From Acanthosoma haemorrhoidale (taxonomy: Eukaryota; Arthropoda; Insecta; Hemiptera; Acanthosomatidae), in assembly GCA_930367205.1 (NCBI GenBank), contig OV884009.1, positions 88,247,189 through 88,311,188 on the forward strand: a stretch of 64,000 nucleotides of DNA, given 5' to 3'. The notes under the pieces are model-generated. The model saw only the letters and a list, made by a program, of their open reading frames with translations, had not been told where the DNA came from and did not search any database. The first letter of the stretch is position 1; each line of letters starts with the position of its first letter. Positions 1 through 11,058 of the stretch are shown here, piece after piece. Position numbers and translations under genes: made by a program.

Positions 1-267
1 TTTTTAGTATCATTATACAATTTTCTGATCACCGAAAACATGATGTTCATGTGTTCTGAATACAACAACAGAACATAAATTCTGCTGTTTGTGCAAATTA
101 TGTATTAGGTTACTGATGCTCTTATTATACGCTTCTACTAAAAATTATCACCTAGAAAGTATGGAAATCTTTTTTCTCAGCACTCTGGATTGTATAGGGT
201 TATCAGGGCTCTCTTCTAGTATCCCATGTTCCAAGCCTAATAGTCACAATCTGTCTATGCAATGTTC
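1..267. other. No gene recognised, left edge
   Basis: AT-rich sequence downstream, in the minus direction, of the Tc1-like relic. It may contain further decayed transposon sequence, but I see no readable transposase motif in it. Confidence 0.4.
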
Positions 268-651
268 TCATATGGAAAGTATCCCTGGTACTGGGATCCT
301 CAATGTTTGACTGATCTCGTATAGTATTAACTGTTGACAGTTGGCTGGAAAATGGCAAACAATGGAAGGACAAAGTATTGTGAATGGAACAATGATGGAC
401 AACAAGGATGTTCTGTACTTCAGAAAATGAACATCAGATGCCTGAAGCTGTTGACTATATTGTTCTTCGAGATCACTAAAAAAAAGCTGGAATCCATTGT
501 CTCTTGTATTTGTCACCCTTGGACGGCCTGGGGTTGGTCTTCTTGAGTATTTTCCTGTTACTCGATATCTTTTCATTTCTCTAAATACTGTAAAATTAAG
601 TTTTTCTACCGTTTCTGAGGTTCTACTTATCTTCAGACATAGAGATAGCAC
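268..651 (-). pseudogene. Tc1-like transposase N-terminal relic
   Basis: This open frame resembles the N-terminal DNA-binding part of Tc1/mariner-superfamily transposases. These have a paired helix-turn-helix region followed by a basic linker of the type RYxxTGxxxRRPxxGRPRxT. Here the run is RYRVTGKYSRRPTPGRPRVT, followed by an acidic or polar stretch where the second helix-turn-helix normally begins. No DDE catalytic domain follows in any frame toward position 1, and I see no terminal inverted repeats. It is therefore read as a fragment of a dead element rather than a host gene. Resemblance is confined to about the first 60-70 residues after the linker, and the C-terminal half of the frame looks unrelated. 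A different Tc1-like fragment lies at 58161-58738. Confidence 0.6.
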
Positions 652-941
652 AGATTGATTATTTCTTACCGAGATTCATAATTTCAGTGATTTTGTATTT
701 TCTGAACACTTGGCAAAAGTACTTATCACTTATGTAAGGGACACTACTCTACATGCCTATGTACAGAGCCCTAATGGGTTTTTATCGATTGAGACGCATT
801 AGACTTATCATTCTTGCTATGGAAGCCTTTACTTAACTGCAAAGTCGTACTTGTCTGAGTATGTGTTGATTAATCCACATTCTAGGGTCTGCAATCCTAG
901 CTGAATAATGTGAGTTCCTTAAAATTCAAATAGATACATAT
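652..941. other. Intervening sequence, nothing recognised
   Basis: About 290 bases between the Tc1-like relic and the candidate BEL LTR. No coding frame or repeat was recognised. Confidence 0.4.
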
Positions 942-1185
942 TGTGATACAACTGGCCCCTGTAACTGGGGGAAATAATAATTTACCCATGAGCCATCCCA
1001 TTTTCCTTGTAATTGGCCCCAATTAATCTGATTTTAAGACACCCCAATAAAGATGAAGATGAATGAAGACCGAATCGACTCTGTATAATAATATAATAAT
1101 AGGGCATCTGGCCTATTGGTGATTTTCGGCAGAAAGTAGACTTTTAAGCCAAGTCCCAAAGAACCTGGGGAACTTTGTCCCCACA
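942..1185 (+). repeat. Candidate 5' LTR of a BEL/Pao element
   Basis: The stretch starts TGTGATACA and ends CCCCACA, the TG...CA form of an LTR, and is about 244 bp long. It contains an AATAAA signal near 1046. The bases right after it, TTGGTGGCACCAG, begin TTGG as a tRNA primer-binding site would. A BEL/Pao gag-like reading frame follows about 530 bp downstream in the same orientation, which supports the assignment. No matching 3' LTR was found, so the boundaries are an inference from one copy. Confidence 0.4.
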
Positions 1186-1718
1186 TTGGTGGCACCAGGG
1201 CTGCATCAATTTTTTTGATAGATTTGTATTTATTTTTTACATTCTATATGGTTCTCTGGGTGATGGATAGTGCACCATTGTGAATCTCAGTAGTTTTTTT
1301 GTCGCTTTCTGGACATTTATTCTGGTTTTACTTTCATTGGTGGTAATGATATATAGTCTGCCTAGTATTCTGCCCTGTTTGTTAATAGTTGTCTCTAGTT
1401 TTGGTTTTCTTTCCACTTTTCTCAACATCAAACATTTGAATGCAGACCAGGCTGCACTGGTCAAAGTTCTCATATAACACTTTACAGCCCAGTCATGGAT
1501 GAAAGGGATTGCGGAGCAAGGTTGCCTTATTTATGCACAGCTCAGTGAAGTTTAGTTATTTAAACGAATGTATCGATAATTGAGGCCTTATTTTAACACC
1601 TCTATTGAACCTTGAAATAAACTGGTTGAATTTTTTTTATTTAGTTGATTTAATCAATCTCATCCCTGCCAAAAATAATCAGGTGAAGTTGTTGGGCTGA
1701 AATATACTTCTATTAATC

Positions 1719-2015
1719 TTGTCCAATTTATCAATTCATCACTTCCATGGACCACATAAACCAAGTATGGTGAAAATATCTGATGTAGCTATGCTGAATG
1801 ATTCTCACTCATTCGGAGCATGCCTCCCTCAAATAAATTTTCCTAGGTTTATGGACAATCAGGCTGATTGGCAACTGTTTTATGACACTTTCAGGTATTT
1901 ATTCAATAATGAAGTGTCTTTGTCAAGAATAGAAAAGTTCAATTTCCTCCTTTCATGTTTGAGAGGCCAAGTCCTCACATTAATTAAAAGCATCCAACTT
2001 CTTTATGCCAACTAG
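1719..2015 (+). pseudogene. BEL/Pao gag fragment (DUF1759-like)
   Basis: The middle of this 98-residue frame reads LPQINFPRFMDNQADWQLFY and then SLSRIEKFNFLLSCLRG. This matches the known pattern of BEL/Pao gag (DUF1759): LPxIxLPxFxGxxxxWxxFxxxF, then SLSxxEKxxYLxxxLxGxAxxLI. The frame stops just where the family normally continues with a Y and a long helical region. No protease, reverse transcriptase or integrase follows. It is a truncated and probably dead gag, with the candidate LTR at 942-1185 as its 5' end. The first 35 residues are not recognisable. Confidence 0.7.
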
Positions 2016-4482
2016 GGTAAGCTTGCTTGAAACTGCTTATCAACATGTATTATGACTGAAAGCAATTAGTACTTAGTGTGAGTAATTACTTGAAATCTGT
2101 TCTTTTTGTCACTCTCTTGTGACTCAAAACCTGTGAATGTTTTTATAGTTTTATTAAGGTTGGAGGAGTGTATACATTTTGAAATGTTTGTAAACCAATA
2201 AATCGTCATGTGGAATTGAATTTCATGCTTACATATCTATTCTATTTCTTTAACATTGTTGATTGGCACCTGTCGATAATGTTACCATGCATAATCAGGA
2301 CCTCACTGTAGTGGCAATCCTCTGTAAGTTTTAAAGGTCCTCATCAGATATGTTGATTATAATTTTTTTCTTTATGTGCTTCATACATGAAAATAGCTTC
2401 TCGCAAATGTAGGTGCTTCCAAATAGTGATAACAAGAATAAGGAATGGTTGTGAAGTGCGAGATATTTTTCTCTGGGTTGATATATCATATAGAAGTCCT
2501 ATAAAGAGACATGGTCACTTTTTTCTTTAAATTGAATGTCAAATTGCTATGAATCTCGTTTGAAAACTGGTAGGTAATATGTTTATTTGGACTGAAAATA
2601 GAGTCATAAATATACGAAAGGTTTATGATTTTTCTGGGAATCTTTAAACTTATTCTCAAATTCCTATATCATATTGAAAGGTCTGTTGTTCACAGGACAT
2701 TGTTTAGTTGACAATTCAAAATACATGAAATTGTTTGTTTGCCTTAATTTGAGTTCCCATTGTTTCAGTGTCATTTATAAACACTGTTAAAGTTTGTAAG
2801 ATTGTTTTGATCTGCTGGTTTTCACTTTGATGACAAATGCTTAACAGATAAGATTGCATAGATAATACCACAATTGCGTGGTGAAAGAAGGACACAAGAG
2901 CTCTAATGCACAACTATATATTTACTCTGCCTAACTATACCTTTAACCACCATGACTGGGTTGACCAGATTGGTAGGGATGTGGTTCGGTATATGCATGT
3001 CAGCCTGAGTACCCAAATCCTTTACCTCTTACCCTCCATCCAATCATGTGCACATTGAATTCCTGAAATGACTATCTCCTGGACATACATTATAGTGTAT
3101 CATCCTCCTCAGGTCTCTTTAGATCCAAATTTCTAATCACCCCTCTGCTTTGTTCCTCTCTACTCCAATATTATCATCTTCAATGGCATGAATACCAATC
3201 TCCTATCAAATTTCTATGATAAGTTCCACCTAGAAAGCCTGTTATTTTCACTCCATTTCTTCATTGTTCCTTTTACATTTATTACACCTGTAAGTCCGAT
3301 ACTTGGTTGCATTTCCATGTTATAGACTCCTAGGGAAATCTTTTTTCCGTGCTTCTTAGATGCCAGATATGTTTCTGTCCTCTTCTCATGTCCTAATCCA
3401 AACTTCTTTTAATATTCTTATTCAATATTTTCCCATAATGTGTTATTTAGACAAATAAGGAATTTTTTTCTTAATATGAAAACCCTACACCATGAGGGGT
3501 TTGAAAATAGAGCAATACGCCCCAATACATAATTTTAAAATTTCGAATCATTCATATATATGTCCAACAAACAGTTTTTAGCTGATGTCAACAGTTTTCA
3601 AAATTAGATGCGAAGTAATGAACCTTAATACCAGCCATGTCGAGAAGTTTATTTCTACAAATGCTATATCTGTAATATGAATGGGGATTAACCATTCAAT
3701 GGTGGTATGCCCATATCTCGTTTTAGGTCGATAAGTTCCTTGGTCTTGAGAATTGACCTATGCAAGAGGTTATAAGTTTTCGGACTGGAGAAAACATTAT
3801 ATCACTATTTGAATTTGGCTAGTGGGTACAGGAAAATATTGATAGAAATGTTTTAACTGAAATATATAAACTATAGATACGTTTGTAATTTTGTTTTTGT
3901 ATACATTTATTTAAAAGGTAAGGTATTTCTCTTATTTTGGTAAAACTACATACATATATTTGATCTGCTTTGAGTGAACATAATTATCCATCTAATTGAA
4001 GTGATTGTCTAGGAGACTCAAGGTCTCTATAATTTAATGCAGCACAATACTCGAAAATCAGTTATCTGTCTCATGTGAAGTTTCCAGAAGTCTTTTACGG
4101 GCATTCCAAATTTTGCAAAACTTGTGACTCCTACCATCATCCACTTCCAAGACAATATGGTTACCTTACATTTTAAACTTTGAAAGTCCACTGGTTTGGA
4201 TAATATACTGTAATGTTTGGCTTAGATGCAGTGAGTAATCAGAATGAAAATAATAGCTTGAATGGCTTTATGTTTTCCACAATTCTATTATCCGCTATAC
4301 CTATTTTGCTGTATAGTCATAATTATGTTTACTACTAAATAAAATATTATACAGTATAATAATTTGAATTGGATAGGCCAAGAGTATATAATAATAAGTT
4401 TAGTTTCACAATTACCAAATCAAAATTGATAAATTTGTTTATGATTTTGTATACTTATCAGAATAATGAATATTTCACTCAG
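2016..4482. other. No gene recognised (2.5 kb)
   Basis: AT-rich DNA with only short, low-complexity open frames. If the exon at 4483-4798 is real, part of this stretch is its upstream intron. I could not identify an earlier exon with confidence. Confidence 0.5.
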
Positions 4483-4798
4483 AGTATTTTACTGTTGTAG
4501 TTTGACTAGGTATATATCTTTACCTGAGTTAATTGAGGATGATTTTTTTCATCGAGAGCCACCGCCTTCATATTCTATTGCTGTGGGTCAAACTAGTGAG
4601 AACATAGCAGGGATTTCATCTAACAGAGGTCATAGGACCCGTTTATGGAGACAGAGATCACTAATGCCTATTAAGCCGCCTTCACCTCCTCCTAGTAGTG
4701 AAACATCAAATCAAAGTTCTCCAAGTAGAGATAGTATTACATCTTCATCCTATCTTTCAAATGATGAAAATGTTAGACTTGTCGACCCTGAAAATTAG
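4483..4798 (+). CDS. Probable last exon, unidentified PPxY-tail protein
   Basis: I do not recognise this protein. The frame ends at TAG 4796-4798 and encodes about 105 residues. It starts with a short hydrophobic and cysteine-containing run (VFYCC), which could be the end of a membrane helix. Then come an acidic patch (LPELIEDDFF), a PPPSY motif that fits the PPxY consensus bound by WW domains of Nedd4-type ubiquitin ligases, a basic stretch, and a Ser/Pro-rich tail. That composition is typical of a cytoplasmic tail of a single-pass membrane or adaptor protein. Two splice acceptors are possible: TTTCACTCAG ending at 4482 (used here) and TACTGTTGTAG ending at 4500. Codon use and composition differ from the surrounding AT-rich sequence. 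Earlier exons would lie upstream or left of the window. Confidence 0.5.
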
Positions 4799-5560
4799 TG
4801 GCAATTATATGTACATGTAGCTTATTTATTATAATTTTAGCTTCCATATTATGTGCACTTCATGCTTTGATTTGATTATATATTGAAATATTATAAACCA
4901 ATGATTATTTTTATTTTTTAAAAGATAAATTTTTATTTAAAACTAAAGCTTTTTCCAAATGAAGTTCCTCATATTGATGACTATAAGACAATAAAGTTGT
5001 TAAAATACTTTGTTACCCTTACATAGCCAGAACTGAATTGAATTCCCTCCTTGAATGAATGCCGGTGATTCTAGCTTTATCTAGCTAGCGAGGCAGATGT
5101 GTTAATTTGTATCTGATTCTTAGATATTTACTTCACTTGAACTCAGTATTTTTTTATGTTAATACTATTTATCTAACAAAGTTCAGAAACTATTACAGTC
5201 GGTAAGTTAAATGGAGGAATTTAATAAATTTTAAAGTAAACTGTTCTCAATAAATATGTGATATAAAAGCTGTTCAGTGTTTCCACTTGTTGAAGTAAAG
5301 TGATAAATTTCTCAAAAAATGATAAAATGTTGTACCCAGACTTTTTAATTAAATATCGATCTAAACAAAGATTACTCAATGTTATTGTAACGATCAAATA
5401 TCTTAGCAATTAAATTTATGCAAATTCAAAAGTGGCCTTAATCACTTCAAAACATTAAGATTTATTTTTTTGTTTGCAAATGGGAAGTAGTTTATTGTAG
5501 CGAAAATGCAATTCAATAATTTATCCAATGCTTCATTTGAAATAAATTAGATATAAAATG
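4799..5560 (+). other. Probable 3' UTR of the PPxY exon
   Basis: Non-coding AT-rich sequence directly after the stop codon. It has AATAAA signals at 4990-4995 and 5541-5546, either of which could end the transcript. The assignment depends on the upstream exon being real. Confidence 0.35.
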
Positions 5561-8500
5561 TTGGGAACCAGTGATACTACTTGTATTAGTAATTTAGTCA
5601 TGAACGCCCCATGTAAATACTCCACGGTACATAAATGTTTTTTAGTGTAATGATGAGAAATTTGAGTGGGTCAAATTAATTGTAAAAGATATGTTTTTTA
5701 AAGATAGAAATATATTTGCAAAAGGTTTTGATTCAATTATGTGATTGCTGTTGAAAGTTATCATATATACCATGTATTTATTAGCCATTTTTTTATATGC
5801 TCATTTGTTTTAAGTAGTTTATGATATTTGACCTTTTATTTATGATTATGAATCATTTATGAAACAAAATAAGTTGTTACTGTATTAATATTTTAAAGAT
5901 ATACTGATAATGTATGTGCCAATTAATCATTATTTATATGTATAGGTTTATAATCCTGTTACAATCTTCATCTGGCTTTTAAAAAGAATTTTTTTTTTTT
6001 AATGTGGAACACATTTATGGCTTTGTTTGACTTGAAAATCACAGTGGTATTCATTAATTGAGTTATCTGACAACATGAATTTACTGTCAACTACAGTAGA
6101 GATTGGTGCGCTCCTGAGGAATATACAGGAATGCCCACATGAGGAGGCGAATGTTTTAATAATACTATAAATCACCACTTATGTGAACAGACAACTTGAT
6201 TTATCAGCATAAAATTATAACTGGCAGCCCAGATTAAAAGTCATAAAAAGTGTCATACCTGTTCTGAAGCCTCACATCCTGCCCCCTTACCCAGAATTTG
6301 GACCCTGGCCCCCACCACAATTGGCCCAGTTGCTTAAGCTTGCAACCTTACGACTTAGGGTTGTAGATTCAGATCTGAGAGCAGAGCTCTTATCTATAGT
6401 TATGTTTTATGTATAACTTTATTGCAAGCAATACAACACAAATAATAGATTCTTCGCTGGTCTATACAATCTTAATCCGTTAAATTAAATTACAAAATTT
6501 TCTATCTTTCATGTTACATTTGTTTAAGCTAGGAGCTGGAATACTCTCTTAAAATCTATTTGTAATTATTTTTTGATAAATAAAACCTTTTAAATGAATT
6601 GATTATATTTATTTATATCATATATTTATTGAATTTTTACTCTGCTTTCACAAAATTAGGTCAACTGGTACATGAGAGAACAAGACTTTTTTGTAGAAAA
6701 GTTATTTGAACTGTGTACATAATACTATAATATTTCTATAATTATTTATTTCTCTCAATGATACAAAGGTTCATTCATCAGTCTATATATTTGTTCTCTT
6801 TGTATGTAGCATACCTATTTGAAATGAATACTTCATGTTCATAATGTATACAAAATAAGATACCAGAAAACACAGAGCTTAATTTCATATATCTATATTT
6901 ACCATGTCAGATAAAATGTTAACAGTAGAACCAAAGATTGACCTGAGCCTCTTACACCTATTTGAACAAAATATCATTTGTTCAATTATTTTAACTGATG
7001 ATTCTTGTAATACATTTTTTTGTCCCCCATGGAAAAAAATATATCTTTAATACCACAGGAACAAGCATGCTGAACTTAGAAACAGTGTGAGGAAATTTAA
7101 TTTTCCAGAAAACCATTCTTTAAACTGAGGGAAGTAAATTAAAAAAAAAATGTTTGACCAATTTATAATTCAGTGAATTAGTTTCAGTGCCTATAATTAA
7201 ATCAAGCATTAAACGACTAATAGGTGGTATTTCTGGGCTAATTGGTGAAGCTCATGTATAGATAGAAGTTGATGCCCACCGATAGTAACACCACTTATAG
7301 CTGTCCGACCATGACTACTATAGACTGATGAAATTATTTCGGCGCTAATGTTAAGTGGACAGGTAGTACATAGTTGCCCGAATGCCCACACTGCCTGTTC
7401 CGAAAATATACGCGCCTGGCACAATCCCTACTCAGATGTTACACAAGACGTAGTAGCAAGAACAGCCATGTGCCTTGTACCACGTAATCTGCGGTCCAAG
7501 ACTTCAGTACCTGTCTCTAGTCACTGTGGTTGAATAATAAATATCTGAATGTATATAATCCAGCGTACCGCAGCTTGTAACAAAAACTGCAATTGGGGCT
7601 TTCTTGACGCACGCCGATCGATGAAGGTAGATAAGGTGCTCACCAACAACGGCCGATGTGCTCGTTCACGACGTGTTCTTCTGGGTTACCACTGAAAGCT
7701 CTGAACTACAAACAAAGTGGCGAGTTTCTTCATGAATGTAATCGAAATGTTTCCCAAGCCCCCAGATGAGCTTTTCACGCTAAAACATACATTTATCTCG
7801 AAAATCCAAAAAGATGTACGATCTATCACACTAACATACCACATAAACAAAATCACCATGTCCGCTGCATTTAAATCAAATTATATAAAACATAATTGTA
7901 AAAATAAGCACACAAAATACATAATTAAAGTATAATAATGGACAGTGCTTAGCATTTCTCAGTACAAAATACTTGACATTGAGAGCTCTAAATAATTCAA
8001 CGGCCACAATGCTCAATGCCCATCACATCCTCATGATAATATTTTAGCATGAAATGTCTAAAACAATACATAGTTAAAATATCATTTGGAATACTTTTAT
8101 TATGATATTTCCTGTTTCAGTGGGTTTAGCGTACCAATCAGTGATGATTTTGGTATCACTGTTTTTTGTTAGGAGAAGGTCTTAAAGGGGAGTTGGTTGT
8201 TAGTTTCTGGAAAGGTGAGCCCCATCACCTTATAGAGTCTTTTCAAACAAGTAAAGTATCATATGTATCAAGTTTCAGGTTCAATAGTGCCCCAGTTTTT
8301 TGAGATCAGATTAATCGCTGTTTCAAGAGGAATGTTTGTAAAAAAGAAAGAGAATGATATATTGTGGTATTATGACATAATCTAAGAACTTTATGAATTG
8401 CGTGGGCTTTTTTACGTGGTAAATGTTATCATGACTTGTGGTCTGAACTGTAGTTAGAATAAATTTGCTGAGGTTCATTGAGGGAGAACGGATATTTGAA

Positions 8501-9382
8501 ATAAGGAGACGTTTGGGGAGACCATAAGCTTTGGGGGTTATGGGATATCAGAGCGAAGTAGGTGTTTGTATTAGTTCAAGTAATTCGCGTATGCGTTTTT
8601 TAAAAATTTTTTAGGAGTGGCTGAGTAATATCTTAGAATATAAGTTCGCAAGTTGATTTATCTATAAAAATATTCATTTTGTCCAGGCAATCTATAATTT
8701 ATAGTAATTTGTATATGATAATAGTCATAACACCTTTGTCAGCTGTCATGAATGGAACTAAGGAAGAATGAAGGACCAAAAGGACTCGAAGGCCTAGAGG
8801 AGGGTGTGAGCCACACGTCAGAGGGGGGCGTCGGAATTTCTTGCAGTCTCCCTCCTTCTCCAGCTACTACCATTTGGGAATGGTGGGCCTGGGGGCCACA
8901 TTAGTTGGACCGTGTGAATTCTCTCTGGACTGTTAATGGAGGTACGCCAAAGGATGGATGAATTCTCAGGGAAAAAGACTCCCCATGAGCGCCTGATCTG
9001 CAGCTCGACGGAAGAAGAGCCAAGTAGATTCAATGTTTAAAAACCATGTGTTCCTACATTTCTTTCAGCTTCGTTTTACACATTTTTTTTTTAAGTAAAA
9101 ACATATGGTTTGAGATGCATTTTCGGTAGAAGGTTAGGATTGTGTTAAGCTTTTATCTATTATTCTATTTTATTGATTATAGACTTGCTGTATCGTGGTT
9201 CTGTACATTATTGTAAGTTAGGATATTCCTCTTATCTTTAATAAAAATGTTATTGCCATGGTTCACTACCATTTGTATTAGTTATTTTTATAACATAAGT
9301 ATTTAAACTAATAAAGCCTGAAGGTTAAAGTTTTTATTCCTAATTGTGGATTTTTTTTATCTATCTCACCCGAATTACCTTT
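5561..9382. other. No gene recognised (3.8 kb)
   Basis: Mostly AT-rich DNA. Two less AT-rich islands, about 7200-7540 and 8760-9030, contain short open frames on both strands, but I could not relate them to any family. They may be unrecognised transposon fragments or untranslated exons. Confidence 0.45.
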
Positions 9383-9386
9383 GGTG

Positions 9387-9556
9387 TGTGGCGGCTGGCA
9401 TTGATAGGTATCCATAGAGACCGCCAAATAAATAACCTACAACACATGTGTGTGTAAAAAGAAATATATGTAAATTTCGTACCTTGTGTTCTGTCCTAAA
9501 ATATAAAAGTTATAAAATGTATTGTGAGTTTTATAAATGTGTAAAACCCCACTACA
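9387..9556 (+). repeat. 5' LTR of the Ty3/gypsy element
   Basis: A 170-bp direct repeat starting TGTGGCGG and ending CACTACA. It matches 13509-13678 except at two positions (A/T near its position 23 and C/T near the 3' end). It contains an AATAAA within AAATAAATAACC and a TATAAAA run, candidate processing and promoter signals. It is unusually short for an LTR but within the range of insect gypsy-type elements. Confidence 0.93.
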
Positions 9557-9577
9557 ATTGGTGACCTCGACGTGATC
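9557..9577 (+). other. Primer-binding site
   Basis: ATTGGTGACCTCGACGTGAT follows the 5' LTR directly. The TTGGTGACC..GACGTGAT pattern is the one seen after the 5' LTR in many insect Ty3/gypsy elements, and would anneal to a host tRNA 3' end to prime minus-strand synthesis. Confidence 0.8.
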
Positions 9578-9589
9578 CGTGAGTGATTT

Positions 9590-10381
9590 ATGAAATTAAT
9601 CATGCCGGACGAAAATATGAAAAACGAAAATAGTGAATCTTTGACGAAGAACATTGATAAGGTTAGTATCAAGCTTCCACCGTTTTGGAAAGACAAACCA
9701 GAAATTTGGTTTTGCCAGGCGGAAGCCCAGTTCGATCTTGGAGGAATCACTAGGGAAGGTACGAAATTTAATTACCTAATTGCTCAATTGGACCTTAAGA
9801 TAGTAGAAAACATATACGACATTGTCTCATCTACTGAGGACAACAAATATACCACCGCCAAGGATAGACTTTTAAGTATATTCCGAGAAAGTGAGGACAG
9901 AAAAATTAAAAAAGTCGTTAGCGAATTAGAAATAGGAGATCAAAAACCAAGTCAGTTACTTCGAAAAATGAAAGGATTAGCAGGTGACGATTTTTTTGAT
10001 AAACTTCCAACAGAAATAAAAAGTATTTTGGCTATTTCAGATGGCAATCTGGATAAATTAGCCGAAATCGGTGATAAAATATGGGATATCAAACCCGCGC
10101 TTGATATAAATGTTGTTCATTCTAAAGGGCCCACATTCGATTCGACGCTGGAGGAACTGGATAAAAGACTATCCGCACTTGAGTCTAGAATATCCAGAGG
10201 TTCAAGTAGAGATAACTCTGTTCGTTCTCGTAGTAACAGCCGAAATAAACGTTTTGATCCAAAAGGAAAGTATTGTTTTGGCCATTATCGTTACGGAAAG
10301 AAATGTATACCGTCTAAGTGCACACCTGAATGTAAATGGGTTGTGGAGAAGGGAAACTCCTCACGGCAGACACAGAACTGA
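9590..10381 (+). CDS. Gag of the Ty3/gypsy element
   Basis: A 263-residue frame beginning 34 bases after the LTR. Its core (KLPPFWKDKPEIWFCQAEAQ) and the following helical region match the gag type found in insect gypsy elements with short gag. That type has an N-terminal PPF-W...WF-xE/QxxF motif, a long helical capsid-like body, a basic Ser/Arg-rich segment and a C-terminal Cys/His box. Here the box is C..H......C....C...C (CFGHYRYGKKCIPSKCTPEC), which differs from the CX2CX4HX4C knuckle of retroviruses but is usual for this lineage. The start at 9590 is the first ATG after the primer site; a second in-frame ATG lies 12 bases later. Its end overlaps pol, which is in the -1 frame. Confidence 0.88.
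   Translation: MKLIMPDENMKNENSESLTKNIDKVSIKLPPFWKDKPEIWFCQAEAQFDLGGITREGTKFNYLIAQLDLKIVENIYDIVSSTEDNKYTTAKDRLLSIFRESEDRKIKKVVSELEIGDQKPSQLLRKMKGLAGDDFFDKLPTEIKSILAISDGNLDKLAEIGDKIWDIKPALDINVVHSKGPTFDSTLEELDKRLSALESRISRGSSRDNSVRSRSNSRNKRFDPKGKYCFGHYRYGKKCIPSKCTPECKWVVEKGNSSRQTQN
10351..10357 (+). promoter_or_regulatory. -1 ribosomal slippery heptamer GGGAAAC
   Basis: In the gag frame the codons read AAG GGA AAC, so G GGA AAC fits the X XXY YYZ rule for -1 frameshifting. Slipping back one base moves the ribosome from the gag frame directly into the pol frame that leads to the protease. The gag stop lies 24 bases downstream. I did not verify a downstream stem-loop or pseudoknot. Confidence 0.75.
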
Positions 10382-11058
10382 CCAACTGTGCTGCTGTAAA
10401 TATTCCAGGTCAACAACATCGTTTGTTCTTACGAGACAAGAGTACAGGTGTTCGCTTTCTGGTTGATAGTGGCGCAGATGTTTCCATTATACCAGTGAAA
10501 AAATTAATAAAAGCAAATCAAGATACAGGAATTAAGTTATTTGCTGCTAACAACACAGAGATTCCTACATTTGGAACCCAAGTTCTTCAAATTGATCTGG
10601 GACTAAGACGACAAATGGAGTGGACTTTCTTTGTAGTTAAAACCAATAAAGGTATTTTAGGAGCTGATTTTCTACACAATTTTGGGTTACTAATTGATCT
10701 AAAAAACAAAAAACTTATTGATAACAGTACAAAGCTCACTGTTACAGGTGAAGTAGTTACTATCGATGAAATGGAATCATTGAGTTCTTTCAAAGCCACC
10801 TGTCAATTCTCACAGCTGTTAACCAATTTTCCAGATTTAACCAAACCATTTTCATTGAAGGTAAATGCCAAGCATGATGTAAGGCACCACATTGTCACTA
10901 GTGATGGACCGCCTGTTTTTAGCAAGCCAAGAAGATTAGATCCAGAGAAGCTGCAAGTTGCTAAACAAGAATTTCAGAGCATGCTCAACAATGGAATTAT
11001 CCGAGCTTCCAGTTCACAATGGGCAAACCCTCTACACATAGTGACGAAGAAAAAATGA
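10358..11058 (+). pseudogene. Pol part 1: protease and start of RT
   Basis: The -1 frame relative to gag. After a short linker comes an aspartic protease with the catalytic motif LVDSGADVSIIP (around 10459-10494) and a later ILGADFL motif, the expected second hydrophobic-Gly motif of retropepsins. The RT N-terminus follows, with a KPRRLDPEKL motif and a GIIRxSxSxWANPLHIV motif typical of Ty3/gypsy RT. The frame then ends in TGA at 11056. The break coincides with a run of six A's where one base appears extra compared with the family pattern; the next RT residues continue in the +1 frame. The gene is therefore broken here by a single-base insertion or a homopolymer error. Confidence 0.85.

Noticed and set aside
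7209..7533. Overlapping open frames on both strands; the minus frame has an EQAVWAFGQL string like an importin-alpha armadillo repeat
   Set aside because: The resemblance is limited to about ten residues and the following sequence does not fit an armadillo repeat. The plus frame has no recognisable relative.
8760..9033. GC-richer island with a minus-strand open frame before the gypsy element
   Set aside because: No motif, splice site or start context could be supported. It is left as unassigned.
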